Positions 36,244 to 46,507 are shown, counted from the first letter of the stretch. The stretch: DNA of 64,000 nucleotides from Pseudomonadota bacterium (GCA_021816775.1 JAKAXA010000005.1:83501-147500), one strand, 5' to 3'. The notes: generated by a model from the sequence alone, not told the origin. Translations and numbers: made by a program.

Positions 36244-37113
36244 TCAAGGCACGCTGACCGATCCGCGCATGCGTCCGCCCTCGAACTGCCATTCATACGT
36301 GAAGCGCAGCACCCGGTAACGGCGCGCCAGATTCGGCGGAAAGGGATCGAAGGGGCTGGCCAGGCGCAGGATCGCAAGCGCCGCCTGATCGAGCGCCGGA
36401 TCGCCGCTCGAGCGGCGGATCACCGCGCGCGCCAAGCGTCCGTTGGAGTCGATCGCGACCTCGATCACCGGATTGGCGTGCGGGCCGGCCTCGCGCGCGG
36501 CCACCGGGAAATTCAGCGTGCCGATCCGCTCGACCTTGCGCCGCCAGGCCACGAGGTAGGGCGCCACGATGGCCGAGCGGGTGTCCGGGCTCACCCACAG
36601 CTCGCGTTTCGGACCGCGCAGCCGGACGGGCCCGCTTGCGCTCGAGCCGAGCGCGCCGTTGGCACCCTGCGTGAGGGCTCCGTCGAGCGAGCCGGGCGCG
36701 CTGCCGATGCGATACGTGACCCGGGTGCTCCAGCCCGTGGTGGCGAGAACCCGCTCCTCGCCACCTTGCGCCGGCCGGCCCGGCGAGGCCGTGGTGCGGC
36801 CACCGTGCGCCGCGGCGGGCACGCCGGCGTGCAGCCGCGGCGTGTTGGGCTGCACGTCGCGCCGCGTGTTGCCCGCGCCGAGCTGGGTGCGCTGCGCCAG
36901 ATACGCCGCGGTGGCGTTGTGCCGCGCTGCCGGCAGCTGATCGGAGACCAGCAGCACGCGCAGGCCGGGCGCGCCGCGGCCCCCGGCGAGCGGGGAGTTG
37001 AACGTCACGCCGAGAATCAGCAGCCCGTGCAGCAGAGTCGCCAGGAACAGCATCGCGAACAGGCGGTCGCGGGGGGCGCGGCCGGCCTGAAGCGATGCGG
37101 ACTGAGCCGTCAC
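36244..37113 (-). CDS. TonB-like energy transducer protein
   Basis: A 289-residue envelope protein with one N-terminal helix (FAMLFLATLLHGLLILGVTF), a variable Ala/Pro/Gly-rich periplasmic region and a C-terminal TonB fold (residues ~200-289: VAWRRKVERIGTLNFPVAA, VIEVAIDSNGRLARAVIRRSSG, LDQAALAILRLASPFDPFPP). It corresponds by position to Pseudomonas tonB3, between gshB and yqgE and near pil genes, where it is needed for twitching motility. ExbBD partners are not encoded here. The start lies 10 bases after the gshB stop. Confidence 0.88.
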   Translation of the reverse strand: MTAQSASLQAGRAPRDRLFAMLFLATLLHGLLILGVTFNSPLAGGRGAPGLRVLLVSDQLPAARHNATAAYLAQRTQLGAGNTRRDVQPNTPRLHAGVPAAAHGGRTTASPGRPAQGGEERVLATTGWSTRVTYRIGSAPGSLDGALTQGANGALGSSASGPVRLRGPKRELWVSPDTRSAIVAPYLVAWRRKVERIGTLNFPVAAREAGPHANPVIEVAIDSNGRLARAVIRRSSGDPALDQAALAILRLASPFDPFPPNLARRYRVLRFTYEWQFEGGRMRGSVSVP

Positions 37114-37123
37114 GGACGCCCCC

Positions 37124-38086
37124 TCACCGGCGGGCGGGCGCCAGGCGCCGCTCGATCGCCTCCATCAGCTGCCCGCCGATGTCGAGCGGGTGCTGCTTCT
37201 CGAGCTCACGGATGCCGGTGGGGCTGGTGACGTTGATTTCCGTGACGTAGCCGCCGATGACGTCGAGGCCGACGAACAGCATCCCCGCGGCCGCGAGCGT
37301 CGGACCGATCTCGCTGGCGAGCCAGCGTTCCCGGTCCGTCAACGCCCGCACGTGCGCGCGCGCGCCGGCGGCCAGGTTGCCGCGGTTGTCGTGCGGCTGC
37401 GGGATCCGCGCCAGCCCGTAGGGCAGCGGCTGCCCGTCGATGAGCAGCACCCGCGTGTCGCCCTCGGTGGCGATCTCGGGCAGGTAGCGCTGCGCAATGG
37501 CGAAGCGCTGGCCGTAATCGGTGAGCGTCTCGAACACCACGCCCATGTTCTTGTCGTGCTGCTCCAGGACGAAGATCGAGCGCCCGCCCATGCCGTGCAG
37601 CGGCTTGCACACGATCTTGCCGTGCTCGGCCAGGAATGCCGCCATGTCCCCCATGTCGCGCGTGATCAGGGTCGGGGCGCAGCACTGCGGGAACCACGCG
37701 GTGTAGACCTTCTCGTTCATGTCGCGCAGCCCGCGCGGGTGGTTGACCACCTGCGCGCCCTGCGCCTGCGCCCGCTCCAGGATGTAGGTGGTATAGATGT
37801 ATTCGGTGTCGAACGGCGGATCCTTCCGCATCAGGATGCAATCGAGCTCCCCGAGGCGCGTCGCGGCGGGCTCGCCGAGCTCGAACCACCGCGATGGGTC
37901 GGCCTGCACCGCCAGCGGCCGGACTCGGCCCCAGGCGATGCCGTCGCGCAGCCACAAGTCGCGCTGCTCCAGGTAGGCAAGCGACCAGCCGCGCGCCTGC
38001 GCCGCGAGCAACATGGCCAGCGTCGAGTCCTTGGCGTAATGAATGGCGTCGATCGGATCCATGACCACGCCGAGACGATGGGACAT
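37124..38086 (-). CDS. gshB: Glutathione synthetase
   Basis: ATP-grasp ligase joining gamma-glutamylcysteine and glycine. The 320-residue protein (E. coli 316) opens with LGVVMDPIDAIHYAKDSTLAML, and shows MRKDPPFDTEYIYTTY, CKPLHGMGGRSIF (ATP-binding Lys and Gly-rich loop), EGDTRVLLIDG, and the metal-binding end FVGLDVIGGYVTEINVTSPTG. ATG 38086 matches the family start; the open frame upstream lacks support. It is divergent from pilG. Confidence 0.95.
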   Translation of the reverse strand: MSHRLGVVMDPIDAIHYAKDSTLAMLLAAQARGWSLAYLEQRDLWLRDGIAWGRVRPLAVQADPSRWFELGEPAATRLGELDCILMRKDPPFDTEYIYTTYILERAQAQGAQVVNHPRGLRDMNEKVYTAWFPQCCAPTLITRDMGDMAAFLAEHGKIVCKPLHGMGGRSIFVLEQHDKNMGVVFETLTDYGQRFAIAQRYLPEIATEGDTRVLLIDGQPLPYGLARIPQPHDNRGNLAAGARAHVRALTDRERWLASEIGPTLAAAGMLFVGLDVIGGYVTEINVTSPTGIRELEKQHPLDIGGQLMEAIERRLAPARR

Positions 38087-38334
38087 GACGGGATGATGCC
38101 AAAACCGCTCGCCGCTGTCCGGCCCGGCTCGGTTGCGGGCATCGGCATGCCAAAAGCGTGACGCAGCCGGCATGGCGGGGGTCCATCCGATATGTTAAAA
38201 GAAAATCTGCGTGAGTTCTCGGGGCCCGCAGGGCCAATGGCGGCGCTTCGGGCATTGCGTGTACGCTCCGGACTCGAGGGGGTACCGCCATTGTGGCGGC
38301 CGCCCGAGCCTCGCCTCGACAGATAAGGAGTTGC

Positions 38335-38733
38335 GTGGCCGTGACTGCCAGCAACACGAAGCTCCAGGGCCTGAAGGTCCTGGTCATCGATGACAGCAAG
38401 ACGATACGCCGAACGGCCGAGACGCTCCTCGCCAAGGAGGGGTGCGAGGTCTACACGGCCATCGACGGTTTCGATGCGCTCTCGAAGATCGCCGACCATC
38501 AGCCGGACATCGTGTTCGTCGACATCATGATGCCGCGTCTCGACGGGTATCAGACCTGCTCGCTGATCAAGCACAACAAAGTGTTCCGTTCCATCCCCGT
38601 GATCATGCTGTCCTCGAAGGACGGCCTGTTCGATCGCGCGCGGGGGCGGATCGTCGGTTCGGAGCATTACCTGACGAAGCCCTTCACCAAGGACGAGCTG
38701 TTGAGCGCGATCGAGACGCATATCGGGAGATGA
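38335..38733 (+). CDS. pilG: Twitching motility response regulator PilG
   Basis: Single-domain receiver (132 residues) that promotes pilus extension downstream of ChpA. It has the acidic pocket VIDDS, the phospho-acceptor Asp in IVFVDIMMPRLDGYQT and Lys in EHYLTKPF. The segment DDSKTIRRTAETLLAKEGC is nearly identical to Pseudomonas PilG. AAGGAG precedes two GTG codons (38335 and 38341), so the start is uncertain by two codons. First gene of the chemosensory operon, with a ~250-base divergent region shared with gshB. Confidence 0.95.
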   Translation: MAVTASNTKLQGLKVLVIDDSKTIRRTAETLLAKEGCEVYTAIDGFDALSKIADHQPDIVFVDIMMPRLDGYQTCSLIKHNKVFRSIPVIMLSSKDGLFDRARGRIVGSEHYLTKPFTKDELLSAIETHIGR

Positions 38734-38738
38734 CGGCC

Positions 38739-39104
38739 ATGGCGCTGATTCTCATCGTCGACGATTCGCCGACCGAAGTGCATGTCATGCAGAAGGCGCT
38801 CGAGAAGCACGGCTTTCGCACTGCGGCGGCCGCCGACGGCGCCGAAGGCGTCCGGCTGGCGCGCGAGATGAGCCCCGACCTCATTTTCATGGACATCGTC
38901 ATGCCCGGCATGAACGGCTACCAGGCGACCCGCGCGCTGGTCAACGATCCGCGCACGCGGCAGATCCCGATCATCATGGTGACCTCCAAGGGCCAGGAAA
39001 CCGATCGGATCTGGGGGCTGCGCCAGGGCGCGGTGGATTACATGGTCAAGCCGGTCTCCCCCGATCAGCTGATCGCCAAGGCGCGCCTGGCGCTCGCGAG
39101 CTGA
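38739..39104 (+). CDS. pilH: Twitching motility response regulator PilH
   Basis: Single-domain receiver (121 residues) thought to act as phosphate sink or retraction output in the Pil-Chp system. Motifs: ILIVDDSPTEVHVM, LIFMDIVMPGMNGYQATR, and Lys in VDYMVKPVSP. ATG 38739 is used because GGGAG lies nine bases upstream; the earlier ATG 38730 overlaps the pilG stop (ATGA) and is an alternative. Confidence 0.94.
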   Translation: MALILIVDDSPTEVHVMQKALEKHGFRTAAAADGAEGVRLAREMSPDLIFMDIVMPGMNGYQATRALVNDPRTRQIPIIMVTSKGQETDRIWGLRQGAVDYMVKPVSPDQLIAKARLALAS

Positions 39105-39164
39105 GCCGTCCCATGCCGCACCGTTCGTTCCATCCGTACCCCGGCGCGCAGGCGCAACACCGGT

Positions 39165-39728
39165 ATGAGTGAGGCGCCGCCGCTCGAGTCGCTGCGTGAC
39201 CGGCCCTTCGAGCTGCTCTGCGAGCTCGAGCGGCGGGCCCGCGCCGTCTCGGCGCAGCCTGGCCAGGAGGGCGGCGCGGAGCGCGAGTGGGTGGGCGTCG
39301 CGCTGCGCATGGCCGGAGACCTGTATCTGGTGGCGCGCGAGGAGACCCGCGAGGTGTTGGGGATGCCGGCGGGGATGACGCGCGTGCCGGGCGCCAAACC
39401 CTGGATCAAGGGCCTCGCGAACGTGCGCGGCCAGCTGCTGCCGATCGTCGATCTGCGCCAGTTCCTCGGCAGCGGCGCCACCCCGATCGGGCGCACCACC
39501 CGTGTGGTGGCGGTGAACCACCGGGAGATTCCCGCCGGGCTGATCGTCGATGAGGTGCTCGGATTCCGGCGCTTCGCCGAGGCGGACTTCTCCGCCGAGG
39601 CGCCGCCGACCATGGCCCGCTGCGAGCACTATCTCGCCGGGGCATTCCGCCGCGCCGGCGAGCAGTGGCCCGTGCTCAGCCTGCGTGCGCTGCTGGAAAG
39701 CCCCGCATTCGCGGAAGCGGCAGCATGA
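39165..39728 (+). CDS. pilI: CheW-like adaptor PilI
   Basis: A 187-residue CheW-domain scaffold that links receptor PilJ to the kinase ChpA at the inner membrane. The CheW core appears as [42 protein letters not shown] and [20 protein letters not shown]. Its stop overlaps the pilJ ATG (ATGA), indicating coupled translation. Confidence 0.93.
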   Translation: MSEAPPLESLRDRPFELLCELERRARAVSAQPGQEGGAEREWVGVALRMAGDLYLVAREETREVLGMPAGMTRVPGAKPWIKGLANVRGQLLPIVDLRQFLGSGATPIGRTTRVVAVNHREIPAGLIVDEVLGFRRFAEADFSAEAPPTMARCEHYLAGAFRRAGEQWPVLSLRALLESPAFAEAAA

Positions 39729-41074
39729 ACGCACGGCCGGCCCTCGCTGCCCAATCGCGTTCGCTCGCCGCACTGCTCGCCGCGAGCGCCGGCTGCACGC
39801 TGCTCGGCGCCGTGGGCGCCTACCTTGCCACCCGGGGCGCCGCCTCGCCGCTCGAGCGCTTCGGCCCGCCCGCGCTCGCGGCGGTGGCCGTCGTGCTGCT
39901 CATCGCGGCCATCGTGCTCGCCGGGCGCATCGAGAAGGCGGTGCAGGATCAGCGGGTCGCCGCCGAGACCCAGCGCAAGGAGAGCGACCGTAATCAGCAG
40001 GCCATCCTGCGCCTGCTCGATGAGCTCTCGAGCCTCGCCGACGGCGATCTCACCGTGCAGGCCACCGTCACCGAGGAGATCACCGGCGCGATCGCCGACT
40101 CGATCAACTACGCGGTCGATGCGCTGCGCGGCCTGGTCACGACCATCAATCACTCGGCCATCCAGCTCGACAGCGCCGCGCGCCAGACCCAGGCGCTCTC
40201 GCAGCACCTCGCCAAGGCGAGCAGCGCGCAGTCGAAGCAGATCGCCTCGGCCACCGAGTCGGCCTCGGGCATGGCCAACTCGGTGGCGGAAGTCTCGGGC
40301 AATGCCGAACGCGCGGCCGACGTGGCGCGCCACTCGGTGGAGATCGCCCACAAGGGCGGCGATGCGGTGCGCCGCACCATCGACGGCATGAATGCCATCC
40401 GCGAGACCATCCAGGAGACCTCCAAGCGGATCAAGCGGCTCGGGGAGAGCTCGCAGGAAATCGGCAACATCGTCGAGCTGATCAACGATATCGCCGAGCA
40501 GACCAACATCCTGGCGCTGAACGCCTCGATCCAGGCGTCGATGGCCGGGGAAGCCGGCCGCGGCTTCGCGGTGGTCGCCGATGAGGTGCAGCGGCTCGCC
40601 GAGCGCGCGGCCAATGCCACCAAGCAGATCGAGGTGCTGGTGCGCACCATTCAGACCGACACCAACGAGGCGGTGGTGTCGATGGAGCGCAGCACCACCG
40701 ATGTGGTCGGCGGGGCGCTGCTCGCGGAGAACGCCGGGGCGGCGCTCGATGAGATCGAGCAGGTCTCGAACCAGATCGCCAGTCTCGTGCAGAACATCTC
40801 CGCCAGCGCACGCCCCCAGGCGAGCGGCGCGCAGAACATCGCGCGCAACATGCAGGTCCTGCGGGAAATCAGCGTCCAGACGGCCGAGTCGACCAACGCC
40901 ACCTCGGCGGCCATCGCGCAGCTGGCGGAGCTGTCGGCCGGCCTGCGTCGCGCGGCAGCGGGCTTTCGCCTGCCGGGCGGCGTGCCCCCGGGCGCCACCG
41001 GCGCCTACAAGCGTCCTGAGAGCCTCGCGGCCGCGAACCGCGCGGCCCCCATCACCGCCGCCGGCGGCAACTGA
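39725..41074 (+). CDS. pilJ: PilJ-type methyl-accepting chemotaxis protein lacking the periplasmic domain
   Basis: Receptor for the Pil-Chp system. The C-terminal signalling half is typical of Pil[21 protein letters not shown] and [18 protein letters not shown], and an ending ...GFRLPGGV. The protein has only 449 residues, against about 680 for PilJ in Pseudomonas. Its N-terminus is two hydrophobic helices (~residues 13-35 and ~49-68) joined by a loop of about 13 residues, so the two PilJ ligand-binding domains are missing. A HAMP-like region ([21 protein letters not shown]) follows directly. Assembly-caused loss is unlikely since reading frame and operon spacing are intact. Confidence 0.9.
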   Translation: MNARPALAAQSRSLAALLAASAGCTLLGAVGAYLATRGAASPLERFGPPALAAVAVVLLIAAIVLAGRIEKAVQDQRVAAETQRKESDRNQQAILRLLDELSSLADGDLTVQATVTEEITGAIADSINYAVDALRGLVTTINHSAIQLDSAARQTQALSQHLAKASSAQSKQIASATESASGMANSVAEVSGNAERAADVARHSVEIAHKGGDAVRRTIDGMNAIRETIQETSKRIKRLGESSQEIGNIVELINDIAEQTNILALNASIQASMAGEAGRGFAVVADEVQRLAERAANATKQIEVLVRTIQTDTNEAVVSMERSTTDVVGGALLAENAGAALDEIEQVSNQIASLVQNISASARPQASGAQNIARNMQVLREISVQTAESTNATSAAIAQLAELSAGLRRAAAGFRLPGGVPPGATGAYKRPESLAAANRAAPITAAGGN

Positions 41075-41097
41075 ACACTCTGCCGCGGAGCCACTGG

Positions 41098-44000
41098 ATG
41101 TCGGAAGTTGCCTCGCAGACGCTGGAGCTCGTCGGGCACGAACTCGCCCAGACGCTCGCGGAGGCGCGCGCCGCAATCGAAAGCTACCTCGAGCAGCCGG
41201 ACAACGTGACGCTGCTCGAGCGCTGCAAGAACGAGCTGCATCAGGCGCAGGGCGTGCTGCGCGTGCTCGAGATCTACGGCGCGGCGCTGCTCGCCGAGGA
41301 GATGGAGCTGGTCGCCGATTACCTGCTCGCCACCGTCACCGAGCGCAAGGGTCAGGCCGAGAGCCTCGATGCGCTGCTGCGGGCGCTGGTGCAGCTGCCG
41401 GGTTATTTGGAGCGGGTGCTCGGCGGCGGCCGCGATATCGCGCTCGTGCTGCTGCCGCTGCTGAACGATCTGCGGGCGGTGCGCGGCAGCGCGCTGCTGT
41501 CCGAGGGCACGCTGCTGCTGCTGAACCTCAAATCGGACAAGCAGGCCCAGCCGCAGGCCGCCTCGCCCGGCGAACCGCGGGTCACCGTCGAGCAATGGTC
41601 CCGCCGCCTGCGCACGCAGTTCCAGGCCGGCCTGATCGGCTGGATCCGCGGCGAGCGCATCGAGCAGAACCTCGCGGCGCTCGCCGGCGTGGCCGAGAAG
41701 CTCGAGCAGTCCGCCACGCGCCAGCCGGTGTTCCAGCTCTGGTGGGTGGTCGGTGCGGTGATCGAGGCGCTGCGCGAGGGCGGGCTCGAGGGCGGCGTGT
41801 CCGTCAAGCGGCTGCTCGGACTCGCCGACCGCGAGATCCGCCGGCTCTACGAGCTCGGCGAGCCCCGCTATTGCCAGAGCCCCTCGGTCGATCTGCTCAA
41901 CAACCTGCTTTATTACGTGGGCCGCTCGGCGAGCAGCGGCACGCGCGTCTCGGCGGTGCGCACCTCGTTCCGCCTGACCGAGCTGCTGCCGGTCGATGAG
42001 AGCATCGAGCAGGAGCGCGAGAGCCTCTCGGCGCCGAACGTGAAACTGATGCAGACCGTGGCGGTGGCGATCCGCGAGGATCTCGCCAAGGTCAAGGAGG
42101 TCCTCGAGCAGTTCGTGCGCCGCGGGGCCGCCGAGAGCGAGGAGCTGCGGCCGCAGGTCGCACTGCTGCGCAAGATCGGCGATACGCTCGGCGTGCTGGG
42201 CCTCGGCGCGCAGCGCGCCACGGTGCAGGCGCAGACCGAGCGGCTGGAGCGCATGCTCAGCGGAGCCGAGCCGGCCGATGAGACGGCGCTGGTGGAAGTC
42301 GCCGCCGCGCTGATTGCCGTCGAGGACCGCCTGGACGACAACCTGGTCGGCATGATCCGTCCGGCCAGCGCCGACGAGGGCGAGACCCCGGGCGAGGACC
42401 GCGAGTTCCAGCAGGTTCAAGCCGCGGTGCTGCGCGAGTGCATCCAGAACCTGGCCTGGATCAAGGAAGCGGTCACGCAGAGCATCGGCGGCACGCCCGA
42501 CCCGGCGGCGCTCGACAGCTGGCAGGGGCTGGTGATGGGCCTGAAGGCCGCGCTGCTCATGCTCGGCAAGACGCGTGCCGTGGAGGTCGTCGAGGGCATC
42601 GCGACGCAGCTGCGCCGGATCATGCGTCCCAGCGCGCCAGCGGTGCCGCCCGGGTGGCTCGACCGCCTGGCCGATGCGATCGTCAGCATCGAGTATTACA
42701 TGGAGACGCTGCAGGCCGGCCGCAGCGATCCGTGGTACATGCTGGACAACGCCCAGTCGTGCCTGCAGTTCCTCGAGCACACGCCGCAGACCGTGTCGCT
42801 TCCGGCCCTGGAGCCCTCCGCGTTCGCCAAGACGGTGCTGATGACGCCGGGCGAAACACAAATCGCGGCCACCGTCCCGGATCTGCCGATCGCGCCGGCC
42901 CCGACTCCCGGGTCGGTGTCTTCCACGGCCAAGCTCGCCGCGCTCGCCGCGAGCGCCAACCCGGAGCTGGTCGGGCTGTTCGTCGAAGAGGCGCACGAGG
43001 AGCTGGCCAAGATCCGGCGCCACTTTCCGCTGTGGGATCAAAACCCGCTCGACCGCGATGCGCTCGAGATCGTGCGCCGCGCCTTCCATACCCTCAAGGG
43101 CAGCGGGCGGATGGTCGGCGCGCGCGAGCTCGGCGAGCTCGCCTGGTCGGTCGAGAGCCTGCTCAACCGGCTGCTCGACAATACCCTGACGCGCAGTCCC
43201 ACCATTCTCGAGGAGCTGCGCCAGGCCATCGCCGCGCTGCCGCAGCTGATCGAGCAGCTCGAGTCCGGCCGCCCGGTGCAGACCGACGTCGCCGGGATCA
43301 CCGCCGCGGCGCATGCCATGGCGGCGGGGCGCGAGCCCGACGGTGCGCCCGAGCCGGCCGCCGACGCGGCGCCCGCGGCGCAGAGCGCACCGCACTCGCC
43401 GGCAACCGCGACCGCCGGGATGGATGAGAGTCTGCGCGAGATCTACGCGCGCGAGACCGAAACCCATGTGGCCGCGATCCGCGCCTTCCTCAAGGGCGAG
43501 GCTCAGGCGCCCGCGCCGCACGCTCTGCCCGAGGATGTCTATCGCGCCTGCCACACCCTGGCGGGCAGCTCGAAGGCGGCCCAGGCGCGTCACGGCGTAC
43601 GCCTTGCCCAGCCGCTCGATCACTGGATCCGGCGCGTGTTCACCAGCGGCGCGGGGCTGCGCACGGAGGATCTGGCCCTGCTCGCCGACTGCATGACCGC
43701 GATGGAGTCGGTCGCCGAGCACCTGGAGGAGCCCACGGGGTACTTCGCCAGCCACCTGCTGCTGATCGAGCGGCTGGGCGAGGCGGAGAAGGCGCTCGAT
43801 CAGCGCATCGCGGCCACCGAAGCTCCGGCAGAAGAGGCCTCCGCGCCGACGCCAGGCGAAGCGGCGGCGAGCGTGCCCGAGGCGCCGCAAGCGGCGGCGC
43901 CGGTGGCCGAGCCGGTCATCGACTACGACCCGGAAGTCGCCGCGGTATTCACCGAGGAGGCGCTCGAGCTGATCGAGGGCTCGGAGCGGGCGCTCGCGGA

Positions 44001-46497
44001 GTGGCGCGCCGCCGCGGGCAGCGCCGAGCGCGCGTTTGGGCTGAAGCGCGCGCTGCATACGCTCAAGGGCGGGGCGCGCATGGCCGGCATCATGGCCATG
44101 GGCGATCTGTCGCACGAGCTCGAGACGCTGGTCGGGCAGGCCGAGAGCGGCTCGCTGGCCGCCGATGATGCCGTGTTCGATGTCATTCAGGCGAGCCTCG
44201 ATCACCTCGCGGGCATGCGCGAAGCCGTGGTCAACGGGCAGGGCGTGCCGCCGGCGCAGGCGATGATCGCGCGCATTCGCGCCTTGACCCAGCTCGGCGC
44301 GCCCGCCGCGCCTTCGCCGCCGGCACCGCCCGCCCTCGAGCCGCCAACGGCCGCGCGCATCGAGCTCGAGCTGCCGGTCCTCGCCCCCGCCGGGACGGGG
44401 CCGCAGCCGCAGGAGCGTGTTGAATTGAGCGGGGTGACGGAGGCGGCCGCGGAGGCGGGCCCCGTCGAGATGGCCGCGGTCGATCCGGACGCGGTGCCGG
44501 TTCTGCAGCCGGCTCAGAGCGCCGCACCCGCGCCGCTGCCCGTGAGGGAGACTCCCCCGCCGAGCGCGCCGCCGGAGACGCTGGCCGCCCCCTTGCCGGT
44601 GCCGCCGGGACGCGAGCCGGTCGGGCCGCCCGAGCGCCAGGAGATGGCGCGCGTCGACGCCGAGCTGCTCGACAAGCTGCTCAACGTCGCTGGCGAGGCC
44701 AGTATCGCCCGCTCGCGGCTCGATCAGCAGATCAGCTCCATCGACTTCAATCTCGGCGAGCTGTCGCGCACCGTGACCCGCCTGAAGGAGCAGCTACGCA
44801 GTCTCGAGATCGAGACCGAGGCGCAGATCCTGCACCGGCACGATCCGGAGGGCGGCCACCGCAGTGACTTCGATCCGCTCGAGCTCGACCGCTACTCCTC
44901 GATTCAACAGTTCTCGCGCGCGCTCGCCGAGACCGCCAACGACGTGGCGAGCCTGCAGCAACTGCTCGAGAACCTGACCAAGGACGCCCATACGCTGCTG
45001 CAGCAGCAGGCGCGCACCATGACGGAGCTGCAGAACGGACTGATGCGCACGCGCATGGTGCCGTTCCAGCAGCATGTGCAGCGACTCTCGCGCATCGTGC
45101 GCCAAGCGGCGGCCGACACCGGCAAGCGCGCGGAGCTCATCGTCGAGGGCGCCACCGGCGAGCTCGACCGGCAGGTGCTCGAGCGCATGCTGCCGCCGTT
45201 CGAGCACATGCTGCGCAATGCCGTGGTGCACGGCATCGAGTCCCCGGAGGAGCGCGCCAAGCGCGGCAAACCGCTCCTCGGGCGCATCGAGCTGCAGTTG
45301 CGCCGCGAGGGCGCGCAGGTCGTGGTACGCCTCATCGACGACGGCGCGGGCATGAATCTCGAGGCCATCCGCGCCAAGGGGCGCGCGCTCGGCTTGATTG
45401 CGCCGGGGCCGGTGAGCGACGAGGAGGCCATGCAGCTCATTCTCGAGCCGGGCTTTTCCACCGCCGGGAGCGTGACGCAGCAGGCCGGCCGCGGTGTCGG
45501 CATGGACGTGGTGGCCACCGAAATCAAGCGGCTCGGCGGCGCGCTGCACATGGAGACGCACCCGGGTGCGGGCACTGAATTCACCATCCGTCTGCCGTTC
45601 ACGCTTGCGATCAGCCACGCCCTGATCGCGCGCGCGGGCGATGAGCTGTACGCGCTGCCGCTGCCGACCGTCGAGGGCGTGCTGCGGCTGCCGCTCGGGC
45701 AGGTCAATCAGTATCTCGGCACCGACTCGGCGCCGTTCGAGTACGGCGGGCAGCGCTACCGCTTCCAGCACCTGGCCGTGTTCATCGGCCTGCCCCCCTC
45801 GCCGCTGCCGGAGCAGGAAGTCACCGTGCCGGTGGTCCTGGTGCGCGCCGGGGAACACTCCACGGCGCTGGTGGCCGATGAGCTGCTCGGCAACCGCGAG
45901 ATCGTGGTCAAGTCGGTCGGCCCGCAGATCGCCGGCATCCGCGGCATCTCCGGCGCGACCATCCTCGGCGATGGGCGCATCGTCATCATTCTCGACATCG
46001 GCGCGCTGGTGCGCGCCGAGTGGCGCGGGCGGGGCCTCGCGCCGGCCGAGCGCGATCAGGCGGATCGGCGCATCTTCGCGCTGGTGGTCGACGACTCGAT
46101 CACGGTGCGCCGCGTCACGCAGCGGCTGCTCGAGCGCAACGGCATGCGCGTGCTCACGGCCCGCGACGGCATGGACGCGGTCGCGCTGCTGCAGGAGCAC
46201 GTGCCCGACATCATCCTGCTCGACATCGAGATGCCGCGCATGGACGGCTACGAGGTCGCCGCGCACGTGCGCAACGATCCCCGGCTGCGCGACGTGCCCA
46301 TCATCATGATCACCTCGCGCGTCGGCGAAAAGCACCGCGCGCGGGCGATCGAGTTCGGCGTCGACGATTACCTCGGCAAGCCCTACCAGGAGACCGAGCT
46401 GCTCGAGGCGATCGGACCGCTGGTCGAGCGCGCCCGCGCCGCCCGCCGCGGCGAGCTGGCCGCGACGGCGGGCTCCGCCGCGGCGCAGGGGGAGTGA
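41098..46497 (+). CDS. chpA: Chemosensory hybrid histidine kinase ChpA (PilL-like)
   Basis: A 1799-residue CheA-type hybrid kinase. The N-terminal half is helical with Hpt-like units: a divergent one with LHQAQG (His48) and three canonical ones, AFHTLKGSGRM (His664), CHTLAGSSKAAQ (His819) and LHTLKGGARMAG (His987). Pro/Ala linkers lead to the CheA core: dimerisation helices, HATPase N box HMLRNAVVHGIE (Asn1374) and G boxes (DDGAGMNLEAI, GRGVGMDVVATEI), a CheW-like P5 domain and a C-terminal receiver (VVDDSITVRRV, phospho-Asp1709 in IILLDIEMPRMDGYE). Pseudomonas ChpA has 2472 residues and eight transfer domains, so this is shorter. It transfers phosphate to PilG and PilH. Confidence 0.95.
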   Translation: MSEVASQTLELVGHELAQTLAEARAAIESYLEQPDNVTLLERCKNELHQAQGVLRVLEIYGAALLAEEMELVADYLLATVTERKGQAESLDALLRALVQLPGYLERVLGGGRDIALVLLPLLNDLRAVRGSALLSEGTLLLLNLKSDKQAQPQAASPGEPRVTVEQWSRRLRTQFQAGLIGWIRGERIEQNLAALAGVAEKLEQSATRQPVFQLWWVVGAVIEALREGGLEGGVSVKRLLGLADREIRRLYELGEPRYCQSPSVDLLNNLLYYVGRSASSGTRVSAVRTSFRLTELLPVDESIEQERESLSAPNVKLMQTVAVAIREDLAKVKEVLEQFVRRGAAESEELRPQVALLRKIGDTLGVLGLGAQRATVQAQTERLERMLSGAEPADETALVEVAAALIAVEDRLDDNLVGMIRPASADEGETPGEDREFQQVQAAVLRECIQNLAWIKEAVTQSIGGTPDPAALDSWQGLVMGLKAALLMLGKTRAVEVVEGIATQLRRIMRPSAPAVPPGWLDRLADAIVSIEYYMETLQAGRSDPWYMLDNAQSCLQFLEHTPQTVSLPALEPSAFAKTVLMTPGETQIAATVPDLPIAPAPTPGSVSSTAKLAALAASANPELVGLFVEEAHEELAKIRRHFPLWDQNPLDRDALEIVRRAFHTLKGSGRMVGARELGELAWSVESLLNRLLDNTLTRSPTILEELRQAIAALPQLIEQLESGRPVQTDVAGITAAAHAMAAGREPDGAPEPAADAAPAAQSAPHSPATATAGMDESLREIYARETETHVAAIRAFLKGEAQAPAPHALPEDVYRACHTLAGSSKAAQARHGVRLAQPLDHWIRRVFTSGAGLRTEDLALLADCMTAMESVAEHLEEPTGYFASHLLLIERLGEAEKALDQRIAATEAPAEEASAPTPGEAAASVPEAPQAAAPVAEPVIDYDPEVAAVFTEEALELIEGSERALAEWRAAAGSAERAFGLKRALHTLKGGARMAGIMAMGDLSHELETLVGQAESGSLAADDAVFDVIQASLDHLAGMREAVVNGQGVPPAQAMIARIRALTQLGAPAAPSPPAPPALEPPTAARIELELPVLAPAGTGPQPQERVELSGVTEAAAEAGPVEMAAVDPDAVPVLQPAQSAAPAPLPVRETPPPSAPPETLAAPLPVPPGREPVGPPERQEMARVDAELLDKLLNVAGEASIARSRLDQQISSIDFNLGELSRTVTRLKEQLRSLEIETEAQILHRHDPEGGHRSDFDPLELDRYSSIQQFSRALAETANDVASLQQLLENLTKDAHTLLQQQARTMTELQNGLMRTRMVPFQQHVQRLSRIVRQAAADTGKRAELIVEGATGELDRQVLERMLPPFEHMLRNAVVHGIESPEERAKRGKPLLGRIELQLRREGAQVVVRLIDDGAGMNLEAIRAKGRALGLIAPGPVSDEEAMQLILEPGFSTAGSVTQQAGRGVGMDVVATEIKRLGGALHMETHPGAGTEFTIRLPFTLAISHALIARAGDELYALPLPTVEGVLRLPLGQVNQYLGTDSAPFEYGGQRYRFQHLAVFIGLPPSPLPEQEVTVPVVLVRAGEHSTALVADELLGNREIVVKSVGPQIAGIRGISGATILGDGRIVIILDIGALVRAEWRGRGLAPAERDQADRRIFALVVDDSITVRRVTQRLLERNGMRVLTARDGMDAVALLQEHVPDIILLDIEMPRMDGYEVAAHVRNDPRLRDVPIIMITSRVGEKHRARAIEFGVDDYLGKPYQETELLEAIGPLVERARAARRGELAATAGSAAAQGE

Positions 46498-46507
46498 GGG
46501 GGGCGGC

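Noticed and set aside
41005..44205. Minus-strand frame of 1066 codons opposite chpA
   Set aside because: GC-rich antisense shadow of a long gene; composition is Arg/Gly/Leu/Asp repeat-like with no domain.
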